A stretch of DNA of 64,000 nucleotides from Melieria omissa (taxonomy: Eukaryota > Arthropoda > Insecta > Diptera > Ulidiidae): positions 109,386,163 through 109,450,162 of the forward strand of contig OZ020267.1 in assembly GCA_963971225.1 (NCBI GenBank). The letters are read 5' to 3'. Shown here one piece after another: positions 11,656-26,600 of the stretch. The notes beneath the pieces are model-generated. The model searched no databases, was not told where the DNA came from, and saw nothing but the letters and a program-made list of their open reading frames with translations. Made by a program: the position numbers and the translations under genes. Within the stretch, counting starts at the first letter, position 1. The number at the start of each line of letters is the position of its first letter.

Positions 11656-14600
11656 GTGAGTACATGCGTCAAATATATTTTCATATATCAAATTTATTAT
11701 TATTAATTTAAACGATAATTGCAAATTGCTGCGCTCAGCCATTAAAAATTGCACTTAAATGCTATTTTCGTACATTTCGTATTTATTGCTCACATTGTTA
11801 GCCAAAAAGTATGCCACAAAATGGCGAGTATGGAAACCATTTAATTGGCCGCCAGCATTATTGGCAAATTTTTTCAATGCACACTTTTTGGCGGCCATTT
11901 GACGAGCATTGAACTAATTATGAAAAGTATTTGTATTTTATGTTAATTATTTACTGCAATTTGTGTAATAAATCTGGCTATTAAAAATAAGTTTATGTTA
12001 ACATTTTCCTAAATTAAATGTTGGAAATGTTAAAAATTAAATACAATTTTTAATACTTCCCTTGGGGAATTTTAAGGAATTAGGCAATTTTAATGAAAAC
12101 TTAATCATTTTCAGTTTAATTTTATTGAAAGTAATTAGGCCACAACTTTGTGATTTTAGCTTTCAGGGAAATAATGTACGAGTATGTAATAAAAGGTTTT
12201 TCAACAGTGGCTTGGGATTTATAAATAAAAATATAACAGTTCAGATTTGTTTTCATGCTTAGGATAGCAATAGGAAAAGTTACAGTTGAAAACCCTTTTA
12301 AATATCACGTGTACAACTTTGCTTCCGCCGTTTTTTTCCAAAATTAAAAGCTTTATTGCGAAAAAGTGCTTACAGATGTATTATTCAAAGTATTGTCCGT
12401 CGCTAGCGACAACTTTCTCCCATCTTTCCGGCAATTTTCGGATCCCGGCTCGAAAAAAGGGGTCCTCTTTTGACGCTATCCATGAAGCAATCCATTTTTC
12501 CAATTCTTCGAAGGATTGAAAATGTTGATCTGCCAGGCCGTGTGCCATCGAACGGAATAGGTGGAAGTCAGAAGGGGCGACATCTGGGGAATACGGCGGG
12601 TGGGGCAAGACTTCCCATTTCAGCGTTTTCAGGTACTTTTTCACCACTTTTGTGACGAGGTCCCTCGGTTTCAACTCGTACGGCACCCAGTTTCCTTCTT
12701 TCTGAATCATGCCCAGGGCCTTGAGACGTTTTGAAATGGCTTGCTGACTCACTCCCAACGATTCGGCAAGCTCTTCTTGGGTTTGGCAAGAATCTTCATC
12801 AAGCAATGCTTCTAGTTGTTCATCTTTGAAGGTTTTTTCTCTTCCACCACCATGTTTGTCTTCGACATCGAAATCACAATTTTTAAAACGTTGAAACCAC
12901 TCCCGACACGTTCTTTCACTCAGAGCAGCATCACCGTAAGTTTCTGAGAGCATTCGATGCACTTCAGCTGCATTTTTTTTCGAATTGTAACAGAAAAGTA
13001 AAACTTCCCGCAAATGGCGAGAATTGGGCACATAAACGGACATTTTCGAGCGTGAATAATACGAAAACAAGAACAACTGTCACTGAAACGCGATGACAAT
13101 TCGTTAGGCACTGTCCACACTCACTTTAAAGGCATTACACCTGATATTTATTTACGTATCTTTTTACAAAAAGATTCTCAGAGCATTAGTTATCAAAGTT
13201 GCATATTAACTTTTTTAAATGGGTCAAATCGTTATGAATTCTTAATAAAAAGTTTGAATTTACAATCACAACTATCAGTAATTATTATTAATAAATAAAG
13301 TAATATTTTTTCTTGATTTCAGCTGATCCTAAATTTAGCTTTCCCATTGCAAATGTCACCGCTTCGGTGGGACGTGAGGCGTTGCTCACATGTGTGGTGC
13401 AAGATTTGGGCGCTTATAAGGTGAGAATTTAATTTTCAGTCAACACAAACTAGAACTTTTATCCTTCGAAGCATTTGTAAGCTTTCAACTGAAAGAAAGT
13501 TCAAATAAAAGCGCAGACTAGGCTTTAACCAGACTCAGACCAAACTTTAAACAGACTAAGACAAGACTCACACGAATTTCAGAACAGACTTATATTTGTT
13601 TCAGACACGACTAAGAGAAGATTAAACATGGACACCAGATTTACAATTGACTCAGACCAGGCTCAGAATATTCTCAAACCAAACTTAGCCTAGACTTGAC
13701 TCAGGCTACATTCAAATCAGACACAGGCCAGACTTGACTGAGATCAGCTTTAGATTAGACTCGACTCAGACTATTTTCAGACCTGGACTCAGACTATTTT
13801 CACTCCAGACTCAGACTTGACTCAGACGACATTAAGACTATTCTCAGACGAGACTCAGACTCTTTCTAGACCAGACTCAGACTATTCTCAAGTGAGACTT
13901 AGACTATTCTTAGAGCAGAGTGAACTAGACTTGACTCAGATGAGACTCAGACTATTTTTAGACTAAACTTAACTCAGACGAGACTAAGACTATTCTCAAA
14001 CCCGAGTCAGACTAGACTTGACTCAGACTATTCTTAGACCAGACTCAGACTAAACTTAACTCAGACTTGACTGAAATGAGATTAAGCCTATTCTCAAACC
14101 AGAGTCAGACTAGACTTGACCCAGACTATTCTTAGACCAGACTCAGACGGGACTCACACTATTCTCAGATGAGACTCAGACTAGACTTGGCTCAGACGAG
14201 ACTAAGACTATTATTATACCGGACTGAACTAAACTTGACTGAGACGAGACTAAGACTCTTCTCAGACACAAACACTGACTAGACTTAACTCAGACTAGAT
14301 TCAAGCCAGACTCAGACTAGGCTTGATTCAGACTATTCTCAAACCAGACTTAGACTAGACTTAACTTAGACGAACTTAAGACTATTCTTAGACTAAACTT
14401 AGACTAGATTTGACTTAAACGAGACTCAGATGAGACTAAGACTGTCCTCAGACGAGACTCAGACTATTCTTCGACCAGACTCAGACTAGACTTGACTCAG
14501 ACTATTCTTAGACCAGACTCAGACTAAACTTGACTCAGACGAGACTAAGACTATTCTCAACCCAGAGTCAGACTAGACTTCACTCAGACTATTCTTAGAC

Positions 14601-17600
14601 CAGACTCAAACTATACTTGAGTCAGGCGATACTAAGACTATTCTCAGACACAAACACTAGACTAGACTTAACTCAGACTAGATTCAAGCCAGACTCAGAC
14701 TAGACTTGATTCAGACTATTCTCAGACCATACTTAGACTAGACTTAACTTAGACGAACTTAAGACTATTCTTAGACTAAAGTTAGACTAGATTTGACTTA
14801 AACGAGACTCAGATGAGACTAAGACTATTCTCAGACGGGACTCAGACTATTCTTAGACCAGACTCAGACTAGACTTGCCTCAGACGAGACTAAGATTATT
14901 CTCAGACAAGACTCAGACTATTCTCAGACCAGAGTCAAACTATACTTGACTCAGACGAGGCTAAGACTATTCTCAGACGAGACTCAGACTATTCTAAGAC
15001 CAGACTCAGACAAGACTAAGACTATTCTCAGACGAGACTAAGACTATTCTTAGACCAAACTCAGACTAGATTTGACTCAAACGAAACTCAAACTAGACTT
15101 AGACGAGACTAAGACTCTTCTTAAACCAGAGTCAGACTAGACTTGATCCAGACTATTCTTAGACCAGACTCAGACTTAACTTAACTTAACTCAGACTTGA
15201 CCCAGACGAGATTAAGACTATTCTCAGACTTAAACTAGAGTTGAATTAAACGAGATTAAGTTTATTCTTAGACACAAACTCAAACTATACTTGACTCAGA
15301 CTACACACTAGACTCCGACGAGACTCACACTCAGATTAGACTTACTCTTTCCGAAAAAGTATATAATGACTTTGACTTTATTTAAAAGACAAATTGAATA
15401 CAAAACCTGGCAGTGTATTTTAGAAAAATTTACCCATATCTTGTAACATAAATTCATAACAACATTTAATGAAGATTACTTTGACCAGTCATTCTTGTGT
15501 TAAACACTCATCTAATAGTTAAATGTTTTGCTAACGTTTACACCTCTACACACGCACAAACAGAAACACAAATACACGATTACAAATACACAAATTATAT
15601 ACAAACCGTTAAACACTTTCACTATGCCAAAAATCAGATACTCACAAAACAATAATAATAAACATCACAACAAACAATCTCATTTTCATTTTCATTAGCA
15701 CACAAATACACACACAGACACACATATCCCATTACAGACGCACAATCCACTACGCCAACAATACTAATATGTACAACAGCAATAACAAAAACAACAACCA
15801 AGCAACAATAATGCTAACCAAAATCACAACAGCAATAACAATAAAAGCTCATAAAAAATAATTGAAATATGAATGAATGCCAGAAAGCAGCACAAAGCAT
15901 TGGGGGTGGCACCTGCTCGTAGACGGGAATGCTCAAGCCAGGTGTTAGGTTGGCAGTGCCTGATGGCAGATAAATTAAATTTCCAGCAATTTGCCTTAAC
16001 CGACGGCTACTCGAACTGACTGCAAAGTAGATACGCACACATAGGCGGCAGCTGCGATGGCACAACGACAAAGGTGTCAACACAACGAACGATATGGCTC
16101 GATGCGTTCATTTTCAATTTCAACGCGCACAACACAAACACACAGACCCAGACACACAGATTCCCACAACCAGCGCAACAAACCTCGAGCTATGCAAACA
16201 TGACATCTTTGCGCCACCGTGGCGGCCTTTCAATGCGAAAAGGCACAAACACATACAAATGCTTTCAGGGAGTCTATCATCACTTAGTTAAGGACCCACA
16301 CAGGCGGTCGTCTCATTCCGACACCACTCAACACCACCCAAAATTGCTCATTATCCACGCCACATGTTGGCATCTCCGCCCACACAAGAAATCATGAGTG
16401 CCTGCACTCATCCCACTGGCAAAGCATAATATGGGTAAATGCCGGTATTTTGTTTTCATAAATGATTTTCCTCCAATTAAGGCACTCACACATCCCCCCC
16501 GCGCAGCGCTGCTTGCCACAATTTGGTGTCGAGTCGTGTTGTGTTGTGTTGTGTTGTGTTGTGTTGTATTGTGTCGAATCGTGCCGCACTTCCTAAAGAG
16601 ATAATCGAGCAGGCTCATGGGTGTAATTACTTATTTTATGGTCGGCATTATTATTTTATGGTTTTTCATATTTCATTCATACAAGAACAACAACAATAAT
16701 AATAACAAAAACAATAAGCAAATAAGCACGTCATCCCCTTCGCTCCGTTGTTGCTTTGTGTTCGTTTCTCAACGGCCGCAAAGCAGTATTGCTTTCATTT
16801 TGTTAAATTTTGTTTGTTGTTATTGTTTTTTTTCATTGCAGCTCGTTTCATTGTGCTACCATCGAGTATGTTTTTTTGTTGTAATTTTTGCTTTGTTGCT
16901 ATTGCTGCATTGCTTCGGTGTTTTTTGGGCGCACTTTGGGCTGTTTTTTTTCTGTTATTTTTTCGATTGAGTGTTTTGAGTGTTGTTGTTGTTGTTGTTG
17001 CTGTTGTTTGTCTTTTGTTGTTATTGTTGTTATACGCTGCATTTGTTTTCTTAATAATAACGCAGCACTTCTCTTTACGCCCAATTTAACTGTGGTTGGT
17101 TAATGGTTATTGTTGTTGTTGTGTTTGTTCACTGAGTTTCTTCGTCCTGTGTGATTGCTTGCACAGTTGTCTCGTTATTTTTTAAGTAATTGAGTGCCTT
17201 CTTTGTGCAGTCAGATTATATATACTTGCATAAGTTCTTTGTTTTTCCTTTTCATATTTTGTATAAATTTTTTTTATTTTTGTTGTATATTTATGGGTAA
17301 ATTTTTGTGTTTTTCACATTTTATGAACTTAAAATAATTGTAATTAGTTTAAATTAATTAATAAATTTAAATATATTAATTAGTTAAAATTAAATTAGTT
17401 ATAAATAAAATAATTTACTGTATTAATTTACTATACATATTTTTTACTTTTCTACTAAAATTTTTTATGATTACGGGTTTTTGCTTTTAAGTGCTAATTT
17501 ATTTTTTATGAATTTTCTATGAATGTATTATTTTATATTTTTTAAATTTTTTATATTATGTATATATATAAGGGAGAGGGCTGGGTTGTGAACCAGGCTG

Positions 17601-20600
17601 GGGTGTGAACCATTACCGTTTTTTCTTTCCCTAATTGACATATCGCCAATCTTTCAACTGTCAAGTTTGTCTTATGATATGACTCTGCTTTTGTGGTCAC
17701 ACCGAAGTACAAACACGTATTGCTTGTGGCAGCAATCGAGTTTGAAAGACATCGTGTTTGAAAATCGACTGCGAAAACTTTTTTGCTTTTTTTAAAGTGC
17801 TATCCAAGTGACTGAAATTATTGCAAAAATTTAAGTTTAACACATATTTATTTAGGGTATTGATTCTATTTTACGATCCAATATTTGTTTATGTTGAAAT
17901 ATGATTGGAAGTTTCGTTGTTTTAAAAGTTTACAAAATGGCATCGTGGTTGGGCTGTGAACCACTGTGGGGGCTGGGTTATGAACCACCTGGTTTTCGGA
18001 CTACATTTGCACTAGGACGGTCAAATATCGCCGGATTTATTAAAATAAAGTAATTTTATGTAATGTCACTCGATTTCGGTGAGTTCACTTGAAGTGGGCC
18101 AATGCGAGAACGCGTTCGTATTTCATATGCAAACATTGCGACACCGATTAGGATGAAAAATAAACAAATATGAGCACTTGCATTCATTGCGATTTTTTGG
18201 TCTAAGTGGCGTCATTATAACCTTTTTTCACGTCTTGAGTCTTCCTGATTAAATAAATTTTCAACTTATTTCAAAATTATGGGTGTTTTCTTCGTATTTT
18301 TCGACTTTAATTGCGATTTGCCAGATGGTTCACAACCCAGCCACTTTTTTGGAAAAGCCAAAAATCACATCCTTAGAAAATTGGACGTAGAGAGTTAAAT
18401 GTTAATCAAAACGGTAATCTGTCTTCATAACAAATTTGCGCGTTATATTTAACTTTCCAACGGTATTTTCGATTTTTCGATACCTTTATTCTGTGAAAAG
18501 TTAGAGCCAAAAAACAAAACCCGGTTCACACCCCAGCCCTCTCCCTTACAATTATTTCTGTAAAACAATTTTTTGGTATGTTTTTTATTTGATTAAGATC
18601 CTTTTAATTTGTTCTTTTTCTTCTTTTTCATCTTTTGATTTTTTAATTTTTTTTATTCCCATAACTCTTTATGTTGTTCTTTTATTTTTATTAATTTCCT
18701 ATGAGTTTTGTATCGAATTTATTGTTAATTTGTTGTTATTAATAATTGTTTCTGCAAAATTAATGTTGTTATAATTTTTTAAATTTGATTAAACTTTTGT
18801 TTTTTTAATAATAAAATAAAATAATAAATTATTTTATTTTATTTTATTTTATTTTATTTTATTTTGTTTTATTTTATTTTGTTTTATTTTATTTTATTTT
18901 ATTTTATTTTATTTTATTTTATTTTATTTTATTTTATTTTATTTTATTTTATTTTATTTTATTTTATTTTATTTTATTTTGTTTATTTTATTTTATTTAT
19001 TATTTTATTCTTATCATAATTGATTTTTTTAATGTTAATTAATTTTTATGTATTTTTAATTCGATTATAATTAGTTTAAATTTTTGTTTATTTTATTAAA
19101 TTTTTGTTTTTGTAAGTTCTTTTTTATATTTTTTAATTTGATTGTTTTAATGCTTTTTATTTTTATTTTTTTTTGTTGTAATTTAACTTTGGTTTTTATG
19201 TATATTTTTATGGTTTTAAAATGATGATAAAATAAACCTTAATTTAAGTGCAAAAAATTATGAGAACGAAAAAAAATAAGAAACAGAATTCAAAGTCGAA
19301 TAGTGAGCTTGGGTTCGGTTAGGCTGGGAAACTCTGGTTAGGTTTGGTAGGAAAGGTTAGATCTATGCGTGACAGAGGCCGCACTTCCACTTGGATTTAA
19401 CCAACAGTCTCAATCTCTCAATCAGTGGGAAATAAGTTTGACCTCTTTGAAGGAGAAAAGATTCAAGATTTTGCCGCGCCAGCCAGGTTCGTCAGGAATC
19501 TTTATTCGCATTCGGCATTCCGACAGAACTTGGCAGTGACACAGCATGTGTTGTATCGTTTCTTCCCGTTCTTCATCTCTATGACTTCTATAAACATCAC
19601 TAGACGAGAGACGAGACGCTTAATGTCCCGTGATGATTCCAATGAGCTAATGAATGGAGGTTCAATTCAGCGACAGTCATCTCAATCAATCTTTTTACTC
19701 TCAACGTCAGAAAATAGCAAGTTTCATACTAAAATCTTCATTTTAGAATCTTTGTGCCTGCTGAATACCGAATACATTGTTTGTTACATATTTTGAAACA
19801 TAAGTAAAATCCTTAAAAACAGTCAAACTTACAGAACACACAACAGACAGTAAAGACAAACTCACACAACAGACAATAACGCTTTACAGAAAAGCAGAAG
19901 GCAACAATTAAGCAAATTGCCTGCTTTTTCATAACTGATCTTTGATCTTCTAATTTATTTTTGTCGACTTTTAGTCTAAAAGTTATCCCATAGGACTTTC
20001 CAGCTTCTATGGGGTTGGGAACATTCATTATTTTTTTTTTCACTTTCATTATTTTCAGAACCTTTCACTAAATTTTAAAAATAAACTTAATCTATGGTAG
20101 TTTCTTATTCTTTATATAAATAAAAAATTTTCAACCGGAATGCTGGATTTTTATTCTTTATGTAATTAAATATTTATAAAATTCATTGGTTTTTTTTGTT
20201 TTCAGGTAGCGTGGTTACGTGTGGACACTCAAACCATTCTAACCATACAGAATCATGTTATAACAAAAAATCAACGCATTGGCATAACAAACTCCGAACA
20301 CAAAACATGGACTATGAAAATTAAGGATATCAAAGAGAGCGACAAGGGCTGGTATATGTGTCAAATAAATACGGATCCAATGAAGAGTCAAATGGGCTAT
20401 CTGGATGTGGTAGGTAAGTGCTGAGCGAAAAGAGAAAGAAGGAAGAGTAATTTTTTCAACAAAAATCATTAAGGCCTTTTCAAAACTGTAGCAAAAATTC
20501 AATAATTATTTTTACTACACTAAACAAATATCATCAAAACTGCTAATTACGAAAAATATGATTAATCGTATGCGAAAACACTATGCGAAAATGTAACCAA

Positions 20601-23600
20601 AAGCAACAACAGAAATCAAACACATTGTAGCGTTGCACTTTCATGCAGAAAATAAGTCAACCTCGTTACCAGTCGTGCAGAAATGACTTAATGAATGCCA
20701 ATTTACCAAACAAAACACGAAACGATACATTAAAAAAAAGGAAAATCAACAACGAAATTGCCTGCAACAACCACTCGAGCGCAAATTACCAATTGTTGTA
20801 GAGGAAAAGAACAAATTTGTATAAAAAAATATATAAATAAAATAAAACAATTTCAAAATGTGGAGAAAAAATCCACTTAAGCGCATAAAATGACGTTTTT
20901 AATGCTCATTTAATGCAGCAAACAAAACCAAACGAAATGCACACAAATTGAAAAACAAGCAATAAAAAATTGCATGCAATAAAATGAGCAACAAAAATAT
21001 CGCATGCAATTTTTGCACAATTTCTGGGCCCATTTTTTTCTTCATTCACTCTATGAACAATAACAACGTTCGTCAATTACGTTTCGCATGGCCATTGCTG
21101 CCAAACTGACCAAAAATGAATCCACCAGCCAAACAGGCTCATGCAGTCAGGTGGCTTATACTACTTGTATACTCGCGCATATAGCGGCACGTACAAAAAC
21201 ACACACACATACACATATACGAACACATACAAGCGCAAACAAAACGTTTTGCTGTAGCGTAAAGCAAAAGCGACCACAACGTCCGGCCCATTGTGTTCCC
21301 ATTAGGTTCTGCCAAACCGATGTTGATGTTGGCGCTGGGGCGCTGTGGTGCGGACTCTGCGACAATGTAGAATGGGCGGCGCTGAGTGTGTGTGTGTGTG
21401 TGTGTGTGTGTTGGCAACCAGCTGGCGGCCAACGGTGTCGACAACGGCACTGCGCTGCTTTGCCGGCCATTGTGTGCGCTTAAGCATGTTAACCGTCCAC
21501 TGAACCGCAGCGGCGTTGTTGATTTTGCATTAAATATGCCCGCTTAATACGCTAAACGGCGTGGACGCTACTTGAGCCAGAGCGCCAATTTTCGTACACA
21601 GCCACAGCACAGTGTTGCATTTAGAAAAAATTTGACAAAGAAAATAATGTCAAATAATCTTTTTAAACGAAATTTTTGTTATGTGGAAAAATGTATTAAT
21701 CTGCGGGCAATAACACTGCACAACACAAAAAAAAATAACAAGGTTCTGACAACGGATTCTGGTAGAGGGGACCAAAAAACAATATACGTGTATCGGCGTT
21801 TTGAAAGTTTACATTTGAATTTTCTTTTAGGGGGGGTCAAAATTTTCCCCCTTTTGCACATTCTTATGGTGAATCGGCATACGAAAACCATGTAACATCA
21901 CATTTTAGGTATATGAGGTGTTGAGCAATTGCGTGTAAAATACTACGAGGAAAATTTTTGTGGAGCATTTTAACCCTGTAGCTCCTATTTTTCTGGGTCA
22001 ATTTGACCCTTTTTTCTAAAATGCCAAAAATGTCCTTAAAACAGGACTTTTTAAGGACAAAATGTACCACAAAAATATTCGCCATAAAATTCTACTATAG
22101 GTCTCTGAATACACCAAAGCTCAGAAATTAACTTGAACGCTAGAATTATACCAAAACTGAAAATGTGTTTAAGTGTTTATTTCGTACTTAATCAAAATTG
22201 GTACTTAAATGTCCTACAAAACTTGCACGTGAAATAGCTAAGAGAAGGGCAACCATTATTCCAAAAAACAATGGGAATTTGAGTAAAATTTTGTCAATAA
22301 GCACCACTGTGGCAAAGCTTTTTGCATTGCTTTACGACTTTGTATACGTTCTGGTGCAACATTTGGCGTTGCACTATGGAAATTGGCTTGAAAAATTGTC
22401 AAAAAACTGCAGCAACACACAGAATGTGCAGCGGATGAAATTCAAAAAACGAGTCCAAAAAAGCGTTCATATCTTTCCTGACTAGATGCAGCAGGTGTGC
22501 AGCATTTGAGACCAACCTCAACTCTGCAGCCAGTAATAAAGCCATCGCTGACTGTTAGTCCCCCAGCAGACAAGGCAGACAATCAACGCGATGCGAAACC
22601 AAGTCCAAGGCGCACACGTTGCCATAATCAAGCAAAGTGAGAGCAAATATTTGAAAGCTACTTGAATGGGCGCCGTCAGTGCGCCTAAAACGCCAACACG
22701 ATGCAATTTGGCACTGAAAATTGGCTACAAAGAGAAAAGAAACGGGCAACTAAAAGATTGCAGTAGAGAAACTTTTTTTCCAATTTTCTATATCTATGTA
22801 AACATGTCATCAAGAGAATTTGGAACCCAAAATACCAGCAGACTGAAAACATTAAAAGACAAAAATATGCAAAAAATTTTTGAAACAAATTTAAATTTAG
22901 TCTACTTTAGTCAAATCACAGTAATTTTTTAAATATTAACCCTTTCGCTACAGGTTTTTACTGGCGAAAGTTAAAATTTTAAATCTTACGTTTTAGGCTT
23001 CTATGTGGTAATATTAGAAACATTCCATAAGAAATTTTTAAATTTTTATACTCGGACCCTGTATTAGATAGTTTTTCTATGAGAGCAACCAAATCCTTGT
23101 GGCTGAAATACTTACTTAAACATACATCTTTTTACGCATAACGAAAATTTGAATATTTATTCATTTACTTCAGCCAAACATAGAAGTAAAGAAGTATCTA
23201 CATTGAAAGAAAACGTCAAAGTTATCTAAAGTTCTCTGCTTCTTCTTCCTTTACTATGTCAAGATACACCATTAAGAAAATGTTTATACTTCTCTTCTTT
23301 AAAGTTTAATATTCAGTTTATTAATTTCGTATTTTTCCTAAAACCTCAAACTATTCTAAGGACCAAAAAAAAATTTCTTTTTGAAACCACAGAGGGTTCA
23401 GACGTCCACAAAGTAGCAATGCGCCCAATGGCGAACAAAATAGCGAAAGGGCTAAACTATCAATTTTGGTCCTATTAAACAAAGTTCGTTCGTTTGTTAC
23501 TCTGGTCTTTTCTGTTTTCTATTTCCTCTTTCCATTCTCTACTCTTTACTCGTCTGCTCACAACTATCGCACTTGTTCGCATTTTAATTACACCCAAACG

Positions 23601-26600
23601 AAAAGTCGTTTAGCTTTGCTCCAGCCAGCAGTAAATTAATTTGCTGCAACTCTATTTAATTTGCAAGTCACATTTGTATTCACCCAACTCAACCTGCTAC
23701 ACACACACACACACACATACTTACAAAACTCACTCGCGACAACGATGCATTTTTGCAAAACAACAAAAATCATAATGATCACCACACCACATAATGACCG
23801 CACATGTGAAAACACTCAGCCAATGTTGTCATTGTTTTTGTTGTTGTTGTTATTGTCAACACCGCAGTTTCGGTTTTTGCCATTTAACCGCATAATTGCG
23901 GCCACTTTTATGTGCCACTCGCCGGGCCGATAGCGGCAAAACGGATGCGGCACCCAACGCATTGTGCCGCCATGATCGCACACTTCCGTTTTGTCTGTTC
24001 AGTTACACTCGGCCAACAAAAACAAAAGCCAAAACAAAAACAATAAAGACAAAGGCAGCAACAACAACAGCAGCAAAAAAAAAAATAGCAGAGCAACAGC
24101 GGAAATCATGGCCGTAGGTGACATTTAATGGGCACAAAAAAGCCCAACCAAAACAATGAAATAGAAAATATATAACGGGTGACAGGGAAGGGGAGAGTGG
24201 CTGAACTGTAGGCACAGCGACAAAAGTTGAACAAAAAATATTGAAAAAGTTGCACGTTTGGTGATGCTGCAACCCAGCAAACTGCAACAGCAGGTAGACA
24301 GCATATGTTGGTTGGGAGGGGGGAAAGGGGCGCTGAGTGGAGGGAGATAGCCGTGTGAGTGGCGCGAAATTTGTACAATATTTGCGCCGCATTATAATTT
24401 ACTGCCTGCAGCGGGAATTGGCGGTTTGGCTAATAATGTCTTTGTGTCAGTGTGTGTGTGTGCCACGGCCACATTAATGATGACCGCAATGGTGTTGGCG
24501 ATAATGCGAACTGCTGCTGCCGCCGCCGCTGCCGTCGTCGTTGCTGGTGTTAATGTTGGTGTCGTTGCTGTCAGTGTGTGTGTGTGTGTGTGTGTATGTT
24601 TTTTTTTTTTTTTTTTTTCCAGTAGGGGAAAGCATCGAAAGCCAAACGAGTGCGAGACTTGAACACGCTAAAACCCCTGTATACAACAGTCCGTGTACCT
24701 TCATCGTGGCACCACCGCGAGGTATTACTTCACGATGAAGGCGGATATGTTAGCGTTCAGCTACGTCCAGGCATGAGTCATAAGATGCTCTGCCCAAAAG
24801 TGTCGTGTTCGGACGGACGGATAGTCAGTCATTGGCAATTGTCACCGAACAGTCCCGTATGTCTCGTCTCTGTAAGAGCATTATGCGGGCAATACTCCTG
24901 CACGCTCGGTCCCATGATTCTGGCGACGCAAGCATGTAAGACACCAGTGAGGACGGTGTTAAGGCACAGCCGATTGCCTCTTCGAGATTAGCTCTATCAT
25001 CGGCATATTTGGCGCATTCAAAAAACGTATGGTGGACCGTTTCAGCCACCCCGATACACTGATTGCAGTGAGGGCTCTCTGCGTGCTTGAATTTGTGCAG
25101 GTATGCACGAAAGCATCCATGGCCAGAGAGGAACTGCGTGAGGAAGAAATTCAGCTCGCCATGTGTCCGCTTTAACCACGGTGCCAGCACCGGGATGAGC
25201 GTTCGCGTCCAGTTGCCTTTCGAGGACGAACTCCATCTACGTTGCCATGCCACTATGGTGTCCTCGGCCGACACCTGTGCACCTCGTTTATGCCAGTACG
25301 TATTTGCCTGTTGCAGAATCACTAACTGGATAGGGGGTCTTCCAGCAATCACGTCGGCCGCCTCGTCCGAGACCGTTCTGAATGCGCGGCAGACTCGTAG
25401 TGAATTTAGCCGGTACGCCGTTTTTAGCTGCCTGCTGTATGAGGCCACCATCGCCGCCTTGTGCCACACCGGACAGGCGTAGGTTGAGACAGCTGTGTTA
25501 ACGACTGCAAGCAGTGTTCTTGCTTGGGTAGAGGGACCACCAACATTCGGCATCAACCGCGAGAGCCGGGCTGTTACTTTTAGGGCCTTCTCGCCGGCAT
25601 GCGACAGATGGGCCTTGTAATTCAGACGGCAGTCCAGCAATATGCCGAGATACTTTATTTCGGAGCGCGACTGTATGAGATGCCCTCCGACATTTACGGT
25701 CACGCTTTCCACGCATTTTCTGCTGCTTATCAGAACGGCTTCGGTTTTTTCACCTGCAAGTTGCAGGCCTGCTTCTGACAGCCAGGCTGTAAGCCGAGAG
25801 ATTGACTCGTTTGCCTTGGCTTCGATCTCGTGCAGGTGCTTGGCAACTACGACTAGCGCTACGTCGTCAGCGTATCCAACGGTAGTTACACCGCTAGGCA
25901 CCTCGGTTCGCAACAGGCCGTCGTACATTACGTTCCAGAGCAATGGTCCAAGGACAGAACCTTGTGGAACGCCACACGTGATGGTATGTTTGCGAACACC
26001 CTCGCTAGTATCATAGGTGAGCTGCCTATTACTAAGGTAGCTGTCGATTACCCGTAGTAGGTAAGCTGGCGTTCCTAGATCTCTAAGGGCATCGAGAATC
26101 CTGGTCCACTTGGCAGAGTTAAAGGCGTTTCGTACATCAAGCGTGACGATGTGTGTGTGTATGTGTGATTTTGTGTGTGTGTGACGCCACCTTTAGCGAA
26201 GCGGTGTTACATGCAATTTTATGGCGTTCGTTGTTTCAGTTGATGGAAAAGTGCTGTCTTTTTGGTATTTAAGAACATTTCTGTGTTGCACTAAAAACAT
26301 ATAAAAACAATAAAAACAATTTTATTGTCGAATTAATTTTTAGAAAAATGTTGTATCCATTGTTTAACAATCTCTTGGATTTCTTTTATTAAGTAACCAA
26401 AAATTCACAATTAAAATCTGCACAACCAACATTATACCTAAAAATTCCAAGTCTATGCGATTTTTAGAATACTTTTAGATATATTTTTAACAGCATAAGT
26501 ACACCTTTTGTTTGTTTAATAATTTACATTCAGTTCATTAAAATTTATTTTGTAGGCACCTGGAAAAAATTCCAAAAATTCTATGCGATTCTTATAATAT

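Noticed and set aside
16617..17103. Several overlapping hydrophobic open frames
   Set aside because: All come from TTG/TTT-rich sequence in intron 2 and overlap in different frames; none looks like a protein.
21960..22090. TTAACCCTGTAGCTCC sequence resembling a TTAA-type transposon end
   Set aside because: No matching inverted end with TTAA was found within several kilobases.
25087..25482. 131-codon plus-strand open frame
   Set aside because: It is the antisense shadow of the LINE reverse transcriptase fragment.
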